Assembly: GCA_028023455.1 (NCBI GenBank)
Contig: JAQFVV010001019.1
Span: forward strand, 62,001-126,000
Source: Epiperipatus broadwayi
Lineage: Eukaryota > Onychophora > Udeonychophora > Euonychophora > Peripatidae
Reading direction: 5' to 3'
Length of the DNA: 64,000 nucleotides
The translations under genes and the position numbers were made by a program. The notes under the pieces are model-generated. The model worked only from the letters and a program-made list of their open reading frames with translations. It searched no databases and was not told the origin of the DNA. This document shows, one piece after another, positions 30,111 through 45,222 of the stretch. Every line of letters begins with the position of its first letter. Positions within the stretch are counted from its first letter, which is position 1.

Positions 30111-30692
30111 CACTGATTATATATATATATATATATATATAATCAGTGCTCAGTTTATATTAAGATAGCAAATCTTCATACTTTAATGGATAGGCTTCAA
30201 TGCATTCTAACCTCCAACTTTTCAGCCATCCTTATCATCCCTCTTTTATGTATTATAATGGATACAGTCCTACACATAAGAGGTCAGATTGACTTGAGGT
30301 CAACATGGGCATGGCAATAATATTGACATCAGCATGGGATTTGGGTTTTCATCATCAGATTTTCAATGATATGGATGGCTGAGAAGTTGTAGGTTGGAGT
30401 AGAATGAAGCCTATCCATTAAAGTATGAAGATTTTCTATCTTAATATAAACTGAGCACTGATTATATATATGTGTGTGTAGAAGACGAATAATCTGGACC
30501 AACTGATGAGTGCTGGTTTAGCATAAAATACATATATTGGTGATTGTTTATCTTTTCTACATGTGTGTGGTCATGTGTGTCAGTTGTATGAGATAGTGTG
30601 AATAGTTGAAGGATGCTTGATAATCTTAGTTCAAATCCCCTATGCTTACAATTAAGCTCCATGTTTGTGAAAAATGCCTGGTTTTCAAATAT
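29842..30692. mobile_element. Foldback element, family A, full copy
   Basis: An ~850-bp palindrome with long arms. The left end ATATTTGAAAACCAGGC and the right end GCCTGGTTTTCAAATAT are exact complements. Each arm carries, in order, a TTTGAAAACCAGGC end, a GGGGATTTGA block, CACACATGACCACACAC, AACCAGCACTCATCAGTTGG and CTTCATACTTTAATGGATAG. The unpaired centre is about 150 bp (30230-30365). The left arm differs from the right by CA and TA expansions at 30054-30141. No coding capacity. Four other partial or full copies are in the window. Confidence 0.9.
30054..30141. repeat. CA and TA microsatellites inside the family A left arm
   Basis: (CA)n at 30054-30075, (TA)n at 30075-30109 and again at 30119-30141. 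The second TA tract is bracketed by AGCACTGATTAT and ATAATCAGTGCT, so it forms its own small palindrome. The right arm has only a short TA/TG stretch at the matching place. Confidence 0.9.
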
Positions 30693-30702
30693 TTACACAT
30701 CA

Positions 30703-32012
<1,310 letters not shown>

Positions 32013-32039
32013 TACATATATACATATATTGAATATTGT

Positions 32040-32100
32040 TATTTCACTGTATATAGTTATTTCTTTCTGAAGAAACCAGGCCTCTGGTTGAAATTTTAAA
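32040..32100 (+). repeat. Penelope-like tail motif
   Basis: CTGAAGAAACCAGGCC followed by TCTGGTTGAAATTTTAAA resembles the 'gaagaagacc...ggtcgaaac' stem-loop at the 3' end of Penelope-like elements. Only the short motif is visible, so this is suggestive only. Confidence 0.35.
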
Positions 32101-32129
32101 CTATTTCATGTATATATAAGTATTTTTTG

Positions 32130-32247
<118 letters not shown>

Positions 32248-32891
32248 AAGTGTGTGTATATATATATATTATAATATTATAAAACTGGGGATGAGGTGAG
32301 AAAGACTTTATTATGGTAAATGGTGGAAAGCCCCATGAATTAGGGTATCTTAACTATATAACAGTATATGATGTTCAAAAGCTAGCAATAATTTCTACTA
32401 GAAATAAAATGGGAGAAAAGATTTGTCAACCTTTATAAAGGTGAGGTTGGGAGACATAACGTAATGAGACTCCATATTTTTTTAATAAAAACTTCTACAT
32501 TTACTTAGTAGATATGAAAAGGGATTAAATAGTATATTTTGGAATTAAATGAATATTTTATTAATTTCAAAAAATATATTTGAATAATTAAATATTCTTT
32601 AATCTAAAGGGTAAATATAATATTAAGCATGATATGTGACAAATCTTTTACGATAAGTGAGTAAATAAAAAAATTAAAAAATAAGAAATTAAATTTTTTT
32701 AAAAATCACACTTATTTATTAAAAAAATTGAAATACAGGTTAACAAGAATAAGTTTATTAACTTTACTAATTAAACTATTATCATAAGTTGTAATTTATT
32801 ATGGTATTTACATGAAGAAAACAAATAAATATCAAGGTAATTTTTTTTCATAAAATCTAGTTAAAGTTCTAGAAAAAAAAATTAACATTAC

Positions 32892-33590
32892 TTACCCCTT
32901 AAATAAGTGAAACACAGGCTTATTATATACCTGTGTCTATATATGTAATATATAGGGTATATGAGCACAGACTTTCACACAACCCACCTCTCTCCACTCT
33001 ATCTAATAATACCGATACACTCAAGCACATATATGCTGAAAAGATAAATAATCACCAATATACGTATTTCATGCTAAACCAGCAATCATCAGTTGGCTCA
33101 GATATATATTAAGATAGACAATCTTCATACTTTAGTGGACAGGCTCCAATCTACTACACACTCCAACTCTTCAACCATCCATCCAATTGAAAATTTGATG
33201 ATGGAATGCTCGAAGGCCACCCTGAGGCCAAGATTCTTGTCACACCCATGTTGAACTAAGGTCAATCTGACCCCACATGTACAGGACATAATCCACTCAA
33301 TTGGATGGACGTTTGAAGAGTTGGAGTGTGTAGTAGATTGGAGTCTGTCCAGTAAAGTATGAAGATTGTCTATCTTAATATATATCTGATCACTTATAGT
33401 ATATATGTGTGGGAGATGATAATCTGGACCAACTGATGTTTGCTGGTTTAGCATGAAATACGTACATTGGTGATTATTTATCTTTTCAGCATATATGTGC
33501 TTGAGTGTATCGGTATTATTAGATAGAGTGGAGAGAGGTGGGTTGTGTGAAAGTCTGTGCTCATATATCCTATATATTACCCCTTAAATA
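32892..33590. mobile_element. Foldback family A, third copy, flanked by a direct repeat
   Basis: The palindrome spans about 32951-33574, with left end TATAGGGTATATGAGCACAG and right end CTGTGCTCATATATCCTATA. The arms share the family A core (AACCAGCA, TCATCAGTTGG, CAATCTTCATACTTTAGTGG), but the outer ends and centre differ from the full copy. TTACCCCTTAAATA occurs at 32892-32905 and again at 33577-33590, outside the palindrome. This 14-bp direct repeat could be a target-site duplication. Confidence 0.8.
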
Positions 33591-33779
33591 TATTATTATT
33601 TCCAATATTCTTTGGCTTGTCTTCTGATAAGTTACATAAATATAATGTATGTGGTTATCTATCAAGTTCATCTATCTACACACACTATTTGTTATTATAT
33701 GCACATATATAAATATTCAAAGTCAAAGATAAAATAGTTTACCTGGTATGATAATATTTTTTTTAGGAGTTCTAAAAAT

Positions 33780-34370
33780 AATAAATATAGCATAGCTTAG
33801 GAATAATAGATATATAAAATATCATTTGGCTTTTATGAATAGTTCAACTCAAACCCCAATTTTTTTTATATCTCTGTCATCAACTCTTTGGCTTGATCTT
33901 GTCAGGGCTAATGAAATTGAAAAAACTTTAAATGTAGTTAGAAATCTATTAAGATGATTTTTAACCTTGCGTGAAAGAGTCTATTATCCACGTTTTAATT
34001 TTAAAATGATCAAATATGTATTAGAATGACATGCTTGGTTGATCCACATAAACGCAAACAACTTTCTAAAGTTATTCTTCAATATTGGTATTTTTATTAT
34101 TTTCATGGGTAGAATGATCTTAATTTTCTTAACATTTTTTATTATGCAATCATTGTTGAGGTTACTATTACTCTATCCAAATGCAGATGGGATCTTGGCA
34201 GATACATTGGCAAGACTTCAGAAAAGGATCAAGAAGTTGAAAACCTCTTTCTACTTTATTGGTTTCTAGCTAGACATCCTTTAAGTTCAGCTGTTTACTA
34301 TCTTTTCCCAAAGACTTTATCATGTATTTGAAGTGTTTGTATTCAGTCATTTATAGTTAAAATCTGCAAA
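33780..34370. other. Less repetitive block with a 76-codon frame, unidentified
   Basis: A plus-strand frame at 34039-34269 lies just upstream of a SINE/LINE-like tail. Its last part (GILADTLARLQKR) faintly recalls the 'ADALSRL' or 'DKTLARLQ' motifs of Gypsy polymerase and integrase. The rest is a run of Ile/Leu/Phe without the expected neighbours. I do not assign a function. Confidence 0.3.
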
Positions 34371-34375
34371 GCGCA

Positions 34376-34440
34376 TGTGCACAGCTTAATGTTGTATAAC
34401 TATTACAGTTTATAAAATATCGCGCTATATAAAATAATTG
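34376..34440 (+). repeat. SINE/LINE 3' tail remnant
   Basis: AAAGCGCATGTGCACAG followed by AAATATCGCGCTATATAAA is the familiar 'GCGCTATATAAA' tail shared by many invertebrate and vertebrate SINEs and their partner LINEs. It is followed by TGATTTATTTATA, as expected of the terminal A/T repeat. The head of the element is not recognisable. Confidence 0.6.
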
Positions 34441-35084
34441 ATTTATTTATATACTTAGTTTTATAAGCAAATGATATATCTGAAGCTACCAAAGTTTGTT
34501 TTAGAACTAAGTAAAATTTTTACATCTTTTGATATTTAAGATCTTTAGAATCACTGCCTTGACATAAGCATTAAAACACATTTTTAGAATGACATTCATG
34601 TAATGTGATATCTAATCATCTTTATATATTTATAGACAGTTACACACATACCTTTCATCACTATTTAGAACTCCCAAGATTAAGTAACTATTTTTTTTAA
34701 AAAGTATCTTAAATAATTTTATACCAAATTTATTAGCATTGAATATATATATATGAAGAACTCCCAATGTGAATATATATATATATATATATTTACTAAT
34801 CTAAAAGGCATTTACAAATAAATAATGTAATTAAACTAATTTAATTGATATTTGATCTATGATTGTGATCCTCTTGATACTTTTTTATAATTTATTTGAA
34901 TAATTTATTTGTACTTAATAGAAATATCCCAAAGGTATTTTATTGATCTTTGTATAAACGTTTTAAAGCAAAAATGAACTTGCATGGGAATTTTAAAAAA
35001 ATAGATACAAGGAAATAAAAAATGTTTTTAAGGTAATAAAATCTTATATAGGGATACTATCATTATATACAGGCAAATCTTAAG
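34441..35084. other. AT-rich stretch, no gene seen
   Basis: A pair of TA tracts near 34743 and 34772 is separated by GAAGAACTCCCAATGTGAA. Nothing else recognised. Confidence 0.5.
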
Positions 35085-35545
35085 CATTTAAAAATAAAAG
35101 CATGAGGGTTTTAATCAATCAGTTTCAATTTCATTTGCTATATATTAATAACTTTTTGAAATTTTTACAATTTATTGCTTGCCAGTATTAGACGTAATAT
35201 ATATAATGAATTGTTTATTTTCTAGCACTGTGTTTTATTTGTAACAGTCATTAGGAAATCACTCCCCCAACACATTCACTGTATACAATTTATAACACTG
35301 ATGGAAACTCTCACTTTTTAAACACAAGATAAAATCCTTGAAAGATAAGATAAATCCACCTATCTTTTATCCTTATATATATCCTAAGTATTTGGAAATT
35401 AGAGCATGAAAGTCTTACTCAATCACTTCTAATTCCATTCACTATATATTAATAAAAGATGCTTGCAATTTTTTTATAATTTACTGCACATCAGTATTAG
35501 ATGACTGTTAGGAATAAAAACTCAGTGCTAGATAAATAAATAACT

Positions 35546-35621
<76 letters not shown>

Positions 35622-35940
35622 TCTAATTCTGACATGTAGTAAATTGAGAAAAAATTACAAATGTCATTTATTAATATATACTGACTGGAATTAAAAGTGA
35701 TTGATTAAGACCTTCACACTCTCATTTCTAAATGTTTAAAATTTGGCTATTATACACATTTAGGCAAAAAAAAAATAGAGTGGGTTCATGTTATCTTTTC
35801 AAAGGCTTTATCTTGTGTTTAGAAAGTGAGAGTATCCCTCAACATTAAAAATTATATACAGTGCATGTGTCAGGAAGGGGTGTGATTTCGTAATGACTGT
35901 TGCAACTAAAACATGGTGCTAGATAAATAAATAACTCATT
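35085..35940. mobile_element. Foldback element, family F, centred on a (TA)n tract
   Basis: The outer arms at about 35212-35375 and 35790-35935 are inverted copies (TCTAGCACTGTGTTTTA / ACATGGTGCTAGATAAA; AAACACAAGATAAA / TTATCTTGTGTTTAGAA). The inner arms at 35400-35500 and 35640-35740 are also inverted. The centre is the TA tract at 35549-35618. A direct partial copy of the inner arm precedes the element at about 35099-35190. It has no coding sequence. Confidence 0.8.
35549..35618. repeat. (TA)n microsatellite at the palindrome centre
   Basis: About 35 pure TA units at the symmetry centre of foldback family F. Confidence 0.95.
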
Positions 35941-36390
35941 TTATATATTTCATAAATTATTTTAAACAAACAAATTTTTTACAATATAATATTCATAAAA
36001 AATACATTGAAATATCAATAAAAATAATAATATATAATTCTACATTAAATAGTTCAAGAATAAGTTATTCAGTTTATTTAATTTACTTTCTATGATGTTA
36101 AAAGAAAAAGAATTTTATACTACAGTAATTACTTATCAAAAAAATGTTAATATAAAGTCTTACCACAGACATTATTCTATTTTATTGCCATGGCTTTACT
36201 TTCATTCATCATAATTCTTCTGCCTTCTATTTATGTATCTCTTTCAAAATAAAGTAAGTTGATTTTACATAAGTGTGATTTTAATTCTTGGTATTTTTTA
36301 GGTCAGCAACAAACTAGAACTAGGCAATTTTATTATCAAGTCAGAAATACTTTATGTCAATTTAAAAAAAGTTATAATGATTGAAAGGAA

Positions 36391-36996
<606 letters not shown>

Positions 36997-37265
36997 TGAC
37001 GTTTGCTTCCGCTTTTGATTTTGAATTTAATGGCAGTTGAGGCAGGTTGAATAAATTCACCAAAAGTACTTCTGTGGATTTAAGGATTGTTTGTAATAGT
37101 TTGTAAACCATTAAATTTATTATTTCAATTATAATTACAATTTTGTTTTTAATTAATGGACATTTTATTTATTTTACATATACTCACGCATTATTGTTTT
37201 TCACACTTTTTAAGATTTCTTTTGTCTGGGGTCTATTGTTCCACATAAACTGTAATGTTAGTTAT

Positions 37266-37345
37266 GTATTAGAGCTGCTACACCCTTTCACATCTGTGTT
37301 ATTTTGCCCATAAATTTCTACACATGTGATTCTGTCAAACAAACC
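37266..37345. repeat. Foldback family C, left arm fragment
   Basis: TATTAGAGCTGCTACACCCT then TTCACATCTGT matches the left arm of the complete copy at 45.0 kb. The right arm is not seen nearby. Confidence 0.6.
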
Positions 37346-37621
37346 CTGAGATCTCATCAAATAACATGAACATTACTACAATGCTAAATACCAACAAGTA
37401 GTTGTGAGATTTTGTTTTATTATGACAATTACAATGCTAAATAAAAATAGATAGATGAGAGATTTAAAAAAACAGTACTTTATGCCATAAAATATATCCC
37501 TCTCCACACACAAACACAAGATATGACATTCTGCCATTGCAATAATAGCCAAAAAATTTCAAATTTTACTCAAAATTAAAAAAAATACTTTGTATATTAA
37601 CTCTGGCATGAAATTATAAAC

Positions 37622-37843
37622 AGATTCAAAGAAGATGACACTTTTATTTGCATTCTGGACATTATTAAAAAAAAAATTCCCCACATTGATTCTGTTTTGA
37701 TGAGTGTTTACAATCCCCACCCCCATAAAGCATATAAAAGTAATGAAATATGATCTTCTAGCTACACAAAGAAGATGGTGCTTTCATTTGCATTCTGGTA
37801 TTTATTAAAACATCAGTCCACCTCATTGATTCCATTTTAATAA
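37622..37843. repeat. Diverged direct duplication, about 140 bp apart
   Basis: CAAAGAAGATGACACTTTTA, TTTGCATTCTGG and CATTGATTCTGTTTTGAT at 37627-37703 recur with substitutions at 37767-37843. It appears to be an old local duplication. Confidence 0.75.
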
Positions 37844-38480
37844 TAGATGTTTTTTTTTTTTTTACATTTTGATAAAATTTTACTAATTTATTTTTTTTTG
37901 TTTTTTTTTTAACAAAATAAATGTACCTAGACATTTCTCAATCAAAATCCCAGGTGGCCATTATATCATATAAACATGTGCTTTAACTCAATTTTTAAAA
38001 AATCTGATAGAGACATAAATTGGGTATTTTTTATCTGACCATTTTTAATTTTTCTGACATAATTTATAGACAATATTTTTTTGTTTTTTCTTTTCTTTAC
38101 TGTCCATTTTATAGTGAATAAATTTATTATTATTGCAATTCATATATTCATTTAAGCAATAGAATTGATGTGTTTTTATTATTATTTTGCTCATGTAGGT
38201 TTATTTTTTGGCAATTTTGATTTAGTCCCTAGCTTGTAATATCCTGCCAGAGTTAATATATATAGTACTTTTTTAATTTTATGTAAAATTGTGGGAAATT
38301 CTGGTCATGTGTGTAATGGCAGAATAATGTACCTTGTGTGTGTGGTGTGGGGCTTTGATGGCACAAATTGCCATTTTTATTTTGTATTATAATGTGTTAT
38401 ATTATTCTTTGTGTACATATTTTTATATTTTGTATTGTTAAAAATATACTTTTTCAGATTTAGTCTAGTATGGTTAGTGT

Positions 38481-38692
38481 TATATATTAGAGATGCTACA
38501 TCTTTCCACGTATGTATCACTCACTGATAACTTTCTAAATCTTGTGAAAATGTTGTGAAATAACTTATACACATAGTCCATTTTGATAAATTTATCAATT
38601 AAGTTTGTCAAAAGTGCCAGTGTATGCATTATATGATGACATCACAAGATTATAAAATTATCAGCAAACTGATACAGATGTAAAAAGGCATA
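38481..38692. mobile_element. Foldback family C copy
   Basis: The left arm (ATTAGAGATGCTACATCTTT, ACTGATAACTTTCTAAATCT) pairs with the right arm at about 38643-38692 (TTATCAGCAAACTG, ATGTAAAAAGGCATATC). It is about 210 bp with no coding sequence. Confidence 0.7.
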
Positions 38693-38710
38693 TCAGGCAT
38701 AAAACATAAA

Positions 38711-39213
38711 TTACCTCACTATAATTTTGTTTTTCTTCTTTTTCGTATCTAGAATGTTACGTAATGAAAGAGGCATATTTTTTTTATAAAGCATACACTT
38801 TAGAAACTGTAAAATAAAATACTTTGAATGCCAAAATGTGTACTTTACATTGACAGTTACATATTTTTTTCTCCAAAGATTAAAACTAATTTGAATGTTT
38901 TGCTTTTGACAATATATTTTAGTCATTTATTTATAATTACCAATATTAATCTTTTGCTTATGATGAGATAGTTTTTTTTAATTATTCACTCATGATAAGA
39001 CATTTTAGTCCTTTATCTATAATTACACCAATTTTAATCCTTGGTTTCTGATTATATAATTTAATACTCTGGGAGAAAGGAGGGGATAATATAAATAATA
39101 ATAAAAATGCATTAGCAAGGTTAAACATATTTTGCAATCTGAATCTATTTTTTTAAATAACCTTTTTTTTTTCTATTTCACTTTACTTGTCACTACACTT
39201 TATACCTATGAAC
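38711..39213. other. AT-rich stretch, no gene seen
   Basis: Nothing recognised. Confidence 0.5.

Positions 39214-39279
<66 letters not shown>
39214..39279. repeat. (TA)n microsatellite, interrupted
   Basis: Two runs split by one G, followed by a short CA stretch. Confidence 0.95.
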
Positions 39280-39285
<6 letters not shown>

Positions 39286-39819
39286 CCCAAAATGTAACAA
39301 TGATAGCATTAATATTTAATAAAAACTTCAACCAATTTCTTGGTAGACATATATAATGGTGTTATAAATATTTCATAACATTACTTGATCTCAAAGCAAT
39401 AACCCAAATTTTTTGTGATTATGCTCATAATATTTAATATTATTTCAAAACGTGAATGCAATTAATTTAACTAAAGTTTGTATTGTATTAAGTTAAGTTT
39501 ATTAAATAATGAGATTTTAGTTACAGAATTCTTATTTACAATCAATTCTGTCTCAGATAATATCTTAAGTTACTGATGACATCAGTTGAATTGATAAAAA
39601 CACATAACTTGCAAAAAATTAAATAAAATCTTCATCAAATATTGCCATTTGACATATCAGAAATTTGTCTCACAGAGAATAAAAAAATAATGTTGATATA
39701 TATATATATATATGTACATCCACATGTAATTTATTATATAAGTAAATGTTAACTATTATATTGATTATGCCAAAGTTACATCAAGATATTTTGGAAAACC
39801 AAGGTGTGTGTACTCATTA

Positions 39820-39822
<3 letters not shown>

Positions 39823-39878
<56 letters not shown>
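39823..39878. repeat. (TA)n microsatellite
   Basis: Pure TA run with left flank ATGC. It abuts the left end of the family B palindrome. Confidence 0.95.
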
Positions 39879-39882
<4 letters not shown>

Positions 39883-40095
39883 ATAAATTTACTGTTAACA
39901 CTAACTGAAATAATCATACAAATATATAAACCCCTATACAATTACAAATATCCAGTAACGCCCTCTGTTTAATAGTCTATATCTCAATAATAGCGAACTT
40001 CATTTTTGAAGTTCACTATTATTGAAATATAGACTATTAAACAGAGAGCGTTACTGGATATTTGTAATTGTATAATGGTTTATATATTTATATAG
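39879..40095. mobile_element. Foldback element, family B, compact copy
   Basis: The left arm (GAAAATAAATTTACTGTTAA, CCCTCTGTTTAATAGTCTAT, AATAGCGAACTTCA) turns directly into its complement (TGAAGTTCACTATT, ATAGACTATTAAACAGAG, AATTGTATAATGGTTTATAT) with almost no loop, near 40002. The left arm is longer than the right. It shares both arms with the 23.1-23.66 kb element. Confidence 0.9.
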
Positions 40096-40708
40096 GATTG
40101 AAATAAAGAATGGAGAAAGGAAATATGCACAAGTTAATATGTTTATTTAGTTAAATTCCCCTTTGCTCCAAAACAAATAGTCTTTAAATTCATTATAGAG
40201 ATGACCCCAAACATTTATAAAAGCAGCAAAAGCTTTTATATGTAGATGAAGTCAATAATATTGAGATAAGATTTTTCTCTCTCTTACTTGATCTTACTTG
40301 AAACAGAGGAGGAAATTTTAAAAAAGGATCTATTAAAACCCTTTAACTGATTCCTTCAATTTATTTAATCTTTGTCTAATTTTTGTATTGGTCCACTACT
40401 TAAATCTGAGAACAATATTATTTGTCAGTTTCATTTCCAGTCAGTTTCTATTGTTAAAATATTAATCTAAAATACAAAGAATTTTTTTAATTCAGCATCT
40501 AAAAATTGAATAATTTTAGATTCAAATTGGTTAAATGTAACGAAAATTTAAAAATAATGTTAATAACTGAAGAAAAATATAACAAAAAATGTTTAGAAAA
40601 TAGCGAGTGGTAAAACAAAATAATTATATTTCAACCAATCAGTGGTGTCATTATTCAGTCTGTAGATGTCAAGTAATTTACTTTTCTGAAGAACTGCCAT
40701 TTACCCAA

Positions 40709-41590
40709 GCTTATTTTTCTTGTAATATTTAAAATTTTTCAAATCAAACTTTATATTTTGATAAAGTAATGTAAAATCGTATTTATGAATGTAAAAAATT
40801 ATGATAGATATAATTATTTACTTCAAATATGAAAGTGTACTACATTTCATTTTCAGTTCTGAATTTGACATTTAGAAATACCTAATTACAGTTAGTAGCG
40901 ATAATTGTTTTTTATTACTGATCATTTCTCCATACGTATTTTTTATATAATATTTAATATTTTTTGAATAAAACTTTATATTTTGATAAAGTAATGTAAA
41001 ATTTTATTTATAAATGTAAAAAATTACAATAGATATAATTATTTACTTCAAAAAGTGAAAGCATTCTACATTTCATTTTCAGTTCTGAATTTGTCATTTA
41101 GAAACGCATAATTACGGTCGGTAGTGATAATTGTTTTTTATTACTGATCATTTTTCCAAACATATTTTTCTTGTAAAATTGAAAAATTTTCAAATCAAAC
41201 TTTATATTTCAATAAAGTAATGTAAAATCTTATTTATGAATGTAAAAAATTATGATAGATATAATTATTTACTTCAATATATGAATGTGTAAAAAATTTT
41301 ATTTTGATTTTTTTATAAACACCTATTATTGAAATTATTAGTTGTTAGGTGTCAACAACTAGTCTTAGAAAGAGATAATTTTTGCAAGCTTATTTTTCTT
41401 GTAAAATTTAAAATTTTTCAAATCAAACTTATGTTTTGATAAAGTAATGTAAAATCTTATTTATGAATGTAAAAAATTACAATAAATATATTTATTTACT
41501 TCAAAATCAATTACAAACATGTAGAACATCTTGGTTTAGTTTCTGACTTTGTCATTTAGAAATGCCTACAGCACAATTTCCAGATTTGAC
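40709..41590. repeat. About 226-bp tandem repeat, four diverged units
   Basis: The block ending ATAAAGTAATGTAAAAT recurs with the ATAAAG start at 40761, 40986, 41212 and 41439, giving periods of 225-227 bp. Each unit contains AATGTAAAAAATTA and ATAATTATTTACTTCAA, and three keep TTCAGTTCTGAATTTG or a variant of it. The last unit ends near TTTAGAAATGCCTA. Divergence between units implies an old array, satellite-like but short. Confidence 0.85.
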
Positions 41591-43092
<1,502 letters not shown>

Positions 43093-43107
43093 ATATTATA
43101 ACCTTAC

Positions 43108-43200
43108 AAAAAAGAGGGATAGAGATTAAAGGCCACCATATAAACCAAATTGTAATCATATAAAGGAGGGAATGCAGGTCAAAGGCCACCATGTTGGTTA
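43108..43200. repeat. Imperfect ~52-bp tandem duplication
   Basis: AAAGGCCACCAT preceded by GAGGGATAGAGATT (43112) recurs preceded by GAGGGAATGCAGGTC (43165). Confidence 0.7.
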
Positions 43201-43259
43201 CCAAAACATTAATTTTATACCCTCCAAATGAGTAAGGAATCATACCAGGACCACAATGT

Positions 43260-44985
43260 GTATGGATTTTTACAAACCACAGAAAATGAGTCTTCTTTTA
43301 GGCTAAATACAATATAATATAAACACAAATAATATCTCTAATTAAATTTATATCTTATCTACATTCTATGTTCTTTTTATCTAAATCTCATGATTTATGT
43401 TTTTATTTGATACAGGAAATAATTATTGTACTAAACACTTGAACACTATTAAATGTAATAACCATTTAAGTGCTTATCCATTAAATATTTTAACTTCTTA
43501 TAGATCGTAATCTTATATCTTATATTCTAAAATGAATGAAAGCCTGAAAATATAAAATACTTAAGTATATGAATAATTCAGATAATCATTTGCCTAGAAA
43601 CAAAAGACTCTTCAAATATTTAAAATTCTTCTTATATGAATACAACCTATAGACACATATTATTATAATATATCAATATATGACCTTGTACCAAGTAATG
43701 AAAAATAAAATAATACAGATAGGTAGAAAGGTTACTTTTATGCTATTCAAAATCAACAATATTTATTTTAAAATAATGCAGGTGTTAAATAAATGATAAA
43801 ATGAATAAGCAAGTTTAATGTGACTTTTGAAATGTACTCTCATATAGAGTAATATTTATAAAAACTTTAATAAATTAGATTTTCTGACTAAATGGATGTG
43901 ATGTTGGCAATGAAAACATAAACAGTTTTAATGAATAGTAAAATATTTATTTACAGTATAACAATATTTTAATACAGTAAATATATTTACAAATGAGTGT
44001 AATTTTAATATTACAAAATACTACTGGCATAATCACTGTCTAATTTAAAAGAAAATATTTTTTTTATTTTAAGTAAAGTCCTGTAAAATTATAATTATGA
44101 CATTTACATTACAGTTTAAGAAGTTCTCACACTGTTATTTAAGATACCAACTATCTACCAATTATGTATGCAGAATATCAGGTATATATTCATATAAACA
44201 AGCCACTAAAGATTATATTAAAACAATAATACCAGCAACATTTACTAATCATGATTACAATATCTAAATTATAAATGGTGATCATAATTTTTATTACAGA
44301 CAAAGTACTGTTAGTAAAAATTTTAATCCATAAAAGTAAAATTTAATACTGTATTAATACATTAGGTCACTGTTCATTATTAAAATATTAATTGATTATT
44401 TATTATACTGGAAATACTTTTTTTTGTTTTGTAATCATTAGTGACTGAAATCTTTACATTGGATAAGTCATTTATAAAGTACTGATTGATTTCCAAGGAT
44501 TCTGGATGAAAATTAAATACTTTACTATACATTCATTAATTGTATTTTAAGTTCATAATCAAAATATTTTATACAGCACTAAAATTGTGTATGGTATTAT
44601 GTAATATGAATAAATTCTGTACTGAACAATTGCAGTATAAAAGTTGATATTTTACTTTTGGATGACAAAGCATTAGTAAATATCCTATTATGTCATTAGT
44701 CTTATGAAATAGCTACCAAAAAGAATTTTTTGAAGTTTTATTTAAGATTTTTATAGTTAATATCAATGGTAAATCAAAATAGTGGGTACAAAATGATAAT
44801 GAATCCTATTGTGAGTCCTTGCATAAAGGTCAAGTGCTTTGTGGAATATAAGTCTACTATTTATTTATTTTTTGGAATGTTGAAAGAATAAAAAATTTTA
44901 TCAGATAAATAAAGCTGGATAAACATTTTGCATAAAACATTTAGTAGAAAACAAGGTACTTAGGTATTTGTTCTGCACCACAGAG
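43260..44985. other. AT-rich stretch, no gene seen
   Basis: Nothing recognised. Confidence 0.5.
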
Positions 44986-44989
44986 CATG

Positions 44990-45222
44990 TATTAGACCTG
45001 CTGCACCTTTTCACATTTGTATCAATCTGCTGATAACTTTGTAATTTTGTGATCTGACCAAAATAATATGTACAAGGATCTTGTACACAATATTTTTCAT
45101 AAGATTTGCAAAAAGTAATATGAACATGGATCTTGTATATGATATTTTCACAAGATTTACAATGTTACCAGCAGGTTTAATACATATGTGAAAAGGCATA
45201 GCTTATCTAATATGTTATCCAT
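44990..45222. mobile_element. Foldback element, family C, most complete copy
   Basis: The left arm ATTAGACCTGCTGCACCTTT, CACATTTGTATCAATCTGCT pairs with the right arm ending AAAAGGCATAGCTTATCTAAT. The loop contains two direct copies of AATATG.ACA.GGATCTTGTA. The open frame on the minus strand here is just the repeat. Confidence 0.8.

Noticed and set aside
33125-33454. 109-codon minus-strand frame
   Set aside because: It lies wholly inside the palindromic family A copy and reads the repeat arms.
34039-34269. Possible Gypsy RNase H end or integrase zinc domain (GILADTLARLQKR)
   Set aside because: The motif is short and the upstream residues do not match RNase H or the HHCC domain.
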